Positions 50,070 through 55,834 of a DNA stretch of 55,834 nucleotides are shown here, in pieces. The stretch lies in contig QYQN01000108.1 in assembly GCA_007280895.1 (NCBI GenBank), positions 1 to 55,834 on the forward strand, in the 5' to 3' direction. The notes under the pieces are model-generated. The model ran no database searches. It was not told the DNA's origin and worked only from the letters and a program-made list of their open reading frames with translations. Positions within the stretch are counted from its first letter, which is position 1. Each line of letters opens with the position of its first letter. Source of the DNA: Methylococcaceae bacterium. GTDB lineage: Bacteria; Pseudomonadota; Gammaproteobacteria; Methylococcales; Methylomonadaceae. The position numbers were made by a program, and so were the translations under genes.

Positions 50070-50561
50070 ATGAAACAAGAAAAAATACTTACGATGACAG
50101 TGTTAATGACACCCGATATGGCTAATTTTTCGGGTAATGTGCATGGCGGGGCATTACTTAAATTATTAGATCAGGTGGCTTATGCCTGTGCAGCAAAATA
50201 TTGTAAAAACTATGTCGTCACTGCCGCCTTAGATCAGGTGTTTTTTAAGCAACAGGTCAATGTCGGCGAATTAGTCACGTTTCATGCTCAAGTCAATTAT
50301 GTTGGCCGCTCTTCAATGGAAATTGGTGTAAATGTCTTTGCAGAACACCTACGTACCTATGAAAAACGCTTTACCACCTCGTGTTTTTTTACCATGGTAG
50401 CCATCGATGAACAAGGCAAATCAGTGGAAGTGCCGCGATTGCAGTTAGTTACACCCGAGGATCATAATCGCTTTGCTGCAGCTGAATTAAGAAAACAGTT
50501 GCGGCAGGAAAGTTTAGAAAAAAGTCGAATTTTACACACCGAGTTTGAGGATGATTGTTAA
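50070..50561 (+). CDS. Acyl-CoA thioesterase (YciA-type hotdog)
   Basis: TVLMTPDMANFSGNVHGGALLKLLDQVAYACAAKYCKNYVVTAALDQVFFKQQVNVGELVTFHAQVNYVGRSSMEIGV. Confidence 0.92.
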   Translation: MKQEKILTMTVLMTPDMANFSGNVHGGALLKLLDQVAYACAAKYCKNYVVTAALDQVFFKQQVNVGELVTFHAQVNYVGRSSMEIGVNVFAEHLRTYEKRFTTSCFFTMVAIDEQGKSVEVPRLQLVTPEDHNRFAAAELRKQLRQESLEKSRILHTEFEDDC

Positions 50562-52793
50562 GTGAAGGCTATAGATAATTTTGAACAACTGCCATTAAAG
50601 GATTTTGCAGAAAAAGCCTATTTAGATTATTCAATGTACGTGATTCTTGATCGTGCCTTACCCCATCTAGCCGATGGCTTAAAACCCGTGCAGCGACGTA
50701 TTGTTTATGCCATGTCAGAATTGGGTTTAACCGCCTTAGCAAAATTTAAAAAATCGGCGCGTACCGTAGGGGATGTTTTAGGCAAATATCATCCGCATGG
50801 CGATTCGGCATGTTATGAAGCGATGGTGTTAATGGCACAAGCATTTTCCTACCGATATCCCTTGATTGATGGACAAGGCAATTGGGGCTCACCTGATGAT
50901 CCTAAATCTTTTGCTGCCATGCGTTACACCGAATCACGTCTCACCCTTTATGCACAATCGTTATTAAACGAATTAGGACAGGGCACAGTGGAATGGACGG
51001 ATAACTTTGATGGCACCTTACAAGAACCAGAACTTTTACCTGCGCGTTTGCCCAATATTTTATTGAATGGCACGATGGGCATCGCGGTGGGTATGGCAAC
51101 CGATATTCCCCCGCATAATTTACGTGAAGTAGTGCAAGCGTGTCTGGCGTTATTGGACGACCCTGAGTGTTCCTTAGCCACCTTATTAACGCATATCAAC
51201 GGGCCGGATTATCCCACCGATGCTGAAATTATCACGTCTGAAGAAGATATTCGCGCAGTGTATGTATCGGGTGGTGGTTCAATAAAAATGCGCGCCACCT
51301 ATGAGCTTGAAGACGGTGTCATTATCATTACCGCCTTACCTCATCAAGTGTCTGGGGCTAAGTTAATGGAGCAGATAGCCGCGCAGATGTTAGCCAAAAA
51401 ACTACCGATGATTGAAGATTTACGTGATGAATCAGATCATGAAAATCCCACACGTTTACTAATTATTCCCAAAACTAAACGACTGGAAGTTGAGTCAGTC
51501 ATGTCGCATTTATTTGCCACCACCGATTTGGAAAAAAGTTATCGCGTTAATTTAAATATGATTGGCTTAGATGGGCGACCTAAAGTCAAAGATTTGCGCA
51601 CTATTTTAACTGAATGGCTAAGCTTTAGAATTGCGACAGTGCGCAGACGCTTGCAATACCGATTGGATAAAGTCGTGGCACGGTTGCATATTTTAGATGG
51701 CTTATTAATTGCCTTTTTAAATATAGATGAAGTGATTGCCATTGTTCGTGCTGAAGATTATCCCAAGCCTGTATTAATCAAACGCTTTAGCATTAGTGAG
51801 GTACAAGCTGAAGCTATTTTGGAATTAAAATTACGTCAATTAGCGAAATTAGAAGAGCTTAAAATTCGTGGTGAGCAAGCTGAATTAGCCGCAGAACGTA
51901 TGGAATTAGAGCAATACTTAAATTCAGAAGTTTTATTAAGGCGTTTAGTTCGTGCTGAATTACAGGCCGATGCAGAAAAATACGGTGATCTTAGACGCTC
52001 GCCCATTGTGTCCCGTGCGGCAGCACAAGCGTTGGCAACGACCGCCTTAATAAGCAATGAGCCGATCACAGTGATTTTGTCAGAGAAAGGGTGGATAAGA
52101 GCGGCTAAAGGTCATGATTTTGAGGTAAGTACACTCAATTATCGTACTGGTGATGGCTTTGCCGATGCCTTACGCTGTCGCTCTACGCAAGCTATTGTGG
52201 TGTTTGATTCCACAGGACGTAGCTATATTATTTCTGCTCATGATTTACCTTCAGCGCGCACTCATGGCGAACCCTTAACCGCACGCTTAAATCCGCCTGC
52301 GGGAGCCGTTTTTAGGTATCTTCTGGCAGCTCAAGCAGAAGCGCAGGTGATGTTAATCAGCACTCATGGTTATGGCTTTCTTGCGCCCATACAAGAACTG
52401 CACACCAAAAACAAAGCGGGTAAAAGTGTTGTAGCGTTAACGGATGGTGCGCACTTATGTCAACCTATGCACCTTAATACAGCTACCGATTTACTCGTCA
52501 TAATTACCGCGCAAGGTAGATTACTGATTATGCCAAGCACCGAATTACCTGTACTTGCGCGGGGGCGTGGCAATAAATTGGTCAAGCTTACTAGCGAAGA
52601 GCTTGCTACAGGAAAAGATTATGTTCTTGCAAGCGTCATATTACCCGAGTCGGCCAGTTTAAAAATATGTTCTGGCAAACAGTTTTTATTATTGAAATCA
52701 TACGAATTAAGTCCCTATCTAGGCACACGCGGTCAACGTGGGCAGCTCTTACCTAGAGGCTTTCAGCGTGTGGACAGTGTATCAATAGAGTAA
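50562..52793 (+). CDS. parC: DNA topoisomerase IV subunit A
   Basis: [38 protein letters not shown]..., [57 protein letters not shown] start. Confidence 0.97.
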   Translation: MKAIDNFEQLPLKDFAEKAYLDYSMYVILDRALPHLADGLKPVQRRIVYAMSELGLTALAKFKKSARTVGDVLGKYHPHGDSACYEAMVLMAQAFSYRYPLIDGQGNWGSPDDPKSFAAMRYTESRLTLYAQSLLNELGQGTVEWTDNFDGTLQEPELLPARLPNILLNGTMGIAVGMATDIPPHNLREVVQACLALLDDPECSLATLLTHINGPDYPTDAEIITSEEDIRAVYVSGGGSIKMRATYELEDGVIIITALPHQVSGAKLMEQIAAQMLAKKLPMIEDLRDESDHENPTRLLIIPKTKRLEVESVMSHLFATTDLEKSYRVNLNMIGLDGRPKVKDLRTILTEWLSFRIATVRRRLQYRLDKVVARLHILDGLLIAFLNIDEVIAIVRAEDYPKPVLIKRFSISEVQAEAILELKLRQLAKLEELKIRGEQAELAAERMELEQYLNSEVLLRRLVRAELQADAEKYGDLRRSPIVSRAAAQALATTALISNEPITVILSEKGWIRAAKGHDFEVSTLNYRTGDGFADALRCRSTQAIVVFDSTGRSYIISAHDLPSARTHGEPLTARLNPPAGAVFRYLLAAQAEAQVMLISTHGYGFLAPIQELHTKNKAGKSVVALTDGAHLCQPMHLNTATDLLVIITAQGRLLIMPSTELPVLARGRGNKLVKLTSEELATGKDYVLASVILPESASLKICSGKQFLLLKSYELSPYLGTRGQRGQLLPRGFQRVDSVSIE

Positions 52794-52858
52794 ACGCGCT
52801 CGCTTTACGTTAAGAGCGAGTCAGTGCAATGGATACATAAAGCAGGATAGCAGGATGT

Positions 52859-52893
52859 TGGGAGGGTAAGCGCTGCTTGCTAGTGGGCACGCC
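52859..52893 (+). repeat. Partial relative of the hypAB-flanking repeat (copy C)
   Basis: GGGAGGGTAAGCGCTGCTTGCTAGTGGGCACGCC vs TGGAGTGCAAGCGTTGCTTGCCAG of copy B. Confidence 0.4.
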
Positions 52894-52953
52894 ATATCGC
52901 CTCTTACCTTTATAGATTTTATTTTTTTGATATTTTTTTACTACGCCTTGGTT

Positions 52954-55611
52954 ATGACTTTAAAAAATTCAGTGTTAAATGTAATGACTCGTTGTGGAAA
53001 TTGGGGGCTTAGCCATCCAGTTGGGATGCTTGTTATTATCATGATAATTATGTGGGGAGCGTGGGAATACACCGCTCAACATCTAAGTATTAATACAGAT
53101 ACCACCGAGTTAGTTGCGCCTGAGGCAGATTTTCAAAAAAATAGCCGACAATTTGAGAAAGCATTCCCACAAGATATGCGCACCTTATTATTGGTATTGG
53201 AGTCAACAACACCTGAATTAACAAAAACAGCCAGCAAGCGTTTAGGGCAATTATTGGCTAATGATAAGACCCATTTTGATTTTGTCTATTTACCTGCCGA
53301 CAATGCCTATTTACGAAAAAATGGGTTGCTTTATTTAGATGTTAACCGCTTAAACCAGCTGTCGGACAGCTTAGTCAAAGCCCAGCCCTTTATCGGACGC
53401 ATTGCTGAACAGCCTAATTTAACAGGTTTTTTATCGATTATTGATGAGGCCTTGCAAGCCAGCACAACACCCGATAAGGGTGCTGTTGATTTGCTTAGCA
53501 TCATCAATAAAGTATCCTCGACCTTACGTGCAACGATCAATAATGAACCCACCATGCTGTCTTGGGAAAGTATGATTGTTGATAAGACCTTAGCTTCCAC
53601 TACTCAGTTTATTATTGTTCGTCCAAAATTAGATTACACGCAGATTCGTCCAGCAGAACAAGCCATCACTACGGTAAAAAAAGCCCTTAGTACCATTCAA
53701 GAACCCAACTTACCGCAGATAAAAATGTGGATAACTGGAGAGTTAGGCTTAGAAGATGACGAGCTATCTGGTATGAGTACCGGCACCTTCACAGCAAGTT
53801 TATTTTCAATCGTGCTCGTGTTAGTGATTTTGATGTTGGCGTATCGCTCGCTTTATCTCACCCTTGTTACCTTAGTTACGTTAGCGTTAGGGATGATTTT
53901 ATGCGGCGCGTTTGCCGCGTTTGCCGTGCAGGAATTAAATTTAATTTCAGTCGCTTTTGCCGTCTCAAACATTGGTTTAGGCGTGGAATATGCCATACAT
54001 TTTTGTTTACGGTATCGTGATAATTTAGCACATCATATTAGTCGTGAACGCGCTATAAGCGGCACCTTAACCTCAACCAGTCCGTCCTTATTATTATGCG
54101 CCGGCACCACTGCCATTGGTTTGTATGCCTTTATTCCAACGGACTATCAAGGCGTCTCTGAATTAGGTTTATTGGCAGGTACCAGTTTATTTATCTGTTT
54201 ATTAGTAACATTAACGGTATTACCCGTGTTATTAACGTTAATTCCCGTGCATATCACTCATTTGCCTGAAACAAATCATAAACGCTTCTTTCACTTCCCT
54301 GAAAAACTCGCTAATTTCACCTTACATTTTGCGCAACCAATTGTCATTATCGTAGGCATTCTTGCCGTACTTGCACTAGGCATGGTAACGCAGGTGCAAA
54401 CGGATTTTAATCCTATCAATTTGCGCGACCCTACAACAGATTCAGTGATTGCCTTTAAAAATCTAATTAAAGATAAAGACACCACGCCCATGACCTTAAC
54501 AGTGTTGGTTAACGATGCGGCAAAAGTAAAAGCCTTGCAAGCACAATTAAGTGCCTTACCCAGTGTTGAAAAAACTGTAAGTTTGTTTGATTTTATTCCC
54601 AGCGAACAGTCAGAAAAGCTGGCAATTATTGACGACATGGCAGAAACCTTGGGGTTAAATTTAGCTCGTTTTCCAGAATTGCAGCTAAGCACCGATCCTG
54701 TACCAAGTATTGAGCACTTAATTACCACTATCGAGCAGACGCTGCCTAAAAAAACACAAGCTAGTGACATTGCGTCCCTACTTTCGTTAAAAATTGAATT
54801 ACAGGCCTTGCTCGATGAATTAAATAATCGACAAATCAGCAGTCGTCGTCAGTTTCTTGAACGCGTTCATTCAAGTGTATTAGGAACCTTGCCACCAGTC
54901 ATGAATGATTTATTGACAGGGTTAAATGCAGAACATATTCGCTTGGAAGCGTTGCCTCCAGAGATGCGAGATCGTTGGGTAAGTAAAGAGCAGTTGTATC
55001 GTATTCAGATTTTTCCTAAGCAAGATGTCAATGATTTAGATCATTTGGAAGACTTTATTACCGACGTGCAAACGTTAGCGCCTAACGCCACGGATTTACC
55101 AATTTTGTATTGGGAATCTATGAAAGCCGTGGTGGGTGCATTTAAACAAGCCATCACCATTGCGTTGCTAACAATTGCTATTGTGTTATTAATCATTCGT
55201 CGCAATATCACCGATACCTTGCTAATTATGACACCCTTAGTGTTGGCAGGCTTATTCACCATGGCGAGTACCGTAATCACCCACACGCCGATTAATTTTG
55301 CCAATATTATTGCACTGCCCTTGTTATTAGGATTTGGTGTCGATAATGGCATTCACATGGTCGAAAAATTGCGTCATTCACTCTCAGAAGAGCAAAATAT
55401 TTATAAATCGAGTACCGCAAGAGCCATGTTTTTTGGTGCTTTAACCACCAGTTCGAGTTTTGCGGGCTTAGCCTTCTCACCCCATGAAGGCATTGCCAGC
55501 ATGGGCTTAGTGATAACTATTGGGATTTTTTGGATAATGACCAGTACCTTTATAATCTTGCCAGCTTTGGGTAAGTTAGTCTTAAAGCCGCAAGGAACCA
55601 TGGCAAAATAG
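52954..55611 (+). CDS. MMPL/RND family transporter, HpnN-like
   Basis: Two repeats of a 6-TM RND domain with a large periplasmic loop after TM1 (LSINTDTTELVAPEADFQKNSRQFEKAFPQDMRTLLLVLES...); NIIALPLLLGFGVDNGIHMVEKLR. Confidence 0.88.
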   Translation: MTLKNSVLNVMTRCGNWGLSHPVGMLVIIMIIMWGAWEYTAQHLSINTDTTELVAPEADFQKNSRQFEKAFPQDMRTLLLVLESTTPELTKTASKRLGQLLANDKTHFDFVYLPADNAYLRKNGLLYLDVNRLNQLSDSLVKAQPFIGRIAEQPNLTGFLSIIDEALQASTTPDKGAVDLLSIINKVSSTLRATINNEPTMLSWESMIVDKTLASTTQFIIVRPKLDYTQIRPAEQAITTVKKALSTIQEPNLPQIKMWITGELGLEDDELSGMSTGTFTASLFSIVLVLVILMLAYRSLYLTLVTLVTLALGMILCGAFAAFAVQELNLISVAFAVSNIGLGVEYAIHFCLRYRDNLAHHISRERAISGTLTSTSPSLLLCAGTTAIGLYAFIPTDYQGVSELGLLAGTSLFICLLVTLTVLPVLLTLIPVHITHLPETNHKRFFHFPEKLANFTLHFAQPIVIIVGILAVLALGMVTQVQTDFNPINLRDPTTDSVIAFKNLIKDKDTTPMTLTVLVNDAAKVKALQAQLSALPSVEKTVSLFDFIPSEQSEKLAIIDDMAETLGLNLARFPELQLSTDPVPSIEHLITTIEQTLPKKTQASDIASLLSLKIELQALLDELNNRQISSRRQFLERVHSSVLGTLPPVMNDLLTGLNAEHIRLEALPPEMRDRWVSKEQLYRIQIFPKQDVNDLDHLEDFITDVQTLAPNATDLPILYWESMKAVVGAFKQAITIALLTIAIVLLIIRRNITDTLLIMTPLVLAGLFTMASTVITHTPINFANIIALPLLLGFGVDNGIHMVEKLRHSLSEEQNIYKSSTARAMFFGALTTSSSFAGLAFSPHEGIASMGLVITIGIFWIMTSTFIILPALGKLVLKPQGTMAK

Positions 55612-55642
55612 AAGATTGAACACGAGTACTCAACTCCTCCAT

Positions 55643-55692
55643 ACAAAAAAAACCGCCCTTAGTTTTCAGTAATCTATGAGCGGTTTTTTTAT
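55643..55692 (+). terminator. Terminator after the MMPL gene
   Basis: AAAAAAAACCGC...GCGGTTTTTTTATGG. Confidence 0.7.
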
Positions 55693-55748
55693 GGCTAAAT
55701 GATAGAATCATGGCTTTAACTTGACGTGCTTAACTCTGGGAAAGCCAC

Positions 55749-55834
55749 ATGATCAGCAAATACTTCAACCCTTACACAGATTTTGGTTTTAAAAAACTGT
55801 TTGGTGAAGAAGCCAGCAAAGACTTGTTAGTTGA
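55749..55834 (+). CDS. Second Rpn family nuclease/putative transposase, truncated by window edge
   Basis: Manual translation MISKYFNPYTDFGFKKLFGEEASKDLLV matches the N-terminus of the 42401 gene (YINPFTDYGFKRLFGEEANKDLLL); not in the ORF track. Confidence 0.85.
   Translation, partial: MISKYFNPYTDFGFKKLFGEEASKDLLV

Overview
The window reads as an ordinary, mostly core-genome stretch of a gammaproteobacterium. It is possibly a Methylococcales-type genome, but that is only a guess from gene content and AT-leaning composition. From left to right it carries: a type I R-M methyltransferase (hsdM) truncated by the left edge; ssb; an NlpE-like periplasmic protein; uppP-tilS; two hypothetical proteins; acnB; recJ; a parvulin lipoprotein-bolA-yciI-yciB cluster; a DUF1244 protein; hrcA-grpE-dnaK-dnaJ-dapB; lnt; a hydrolase and a DUF445 protein; hypA-hypB; a PAS chemoreceptor; waaC-waaF-ilvE-glnE; a diguanylate cyclase; a YhiN-like flavoprotein; trpS; feoABC; an Rpn/PD-(D/E)XK gene; a DUF5610-like protein; a gamma-carbonic anhydrase; alaC; an MscK-like channel; a thioesterase; parC; an HpnN/MMPL-type RND protein; and the start of a second Rpn gene cut by the right edge. 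I saw no CRISPR array, rRNA, tRNA, prophage or complete defence island. The most interesting unexplained signal is intergenic. A 71-bp element has perfect 14-bp terminal inverted repeats (GGCTACCAACTTAA) and flanking 8-9 bp direct repeats. A longer relative near 2.5 kb has matching ends and a 7/8 direct repeat, and a diverged third relative lies near 28.3 kb. This looks like a small non-autonomous (MITE-like) family. A second repeat family brackets hypAB in inverted orientation. All calls come from reading sequence and translations only; no database search was run.
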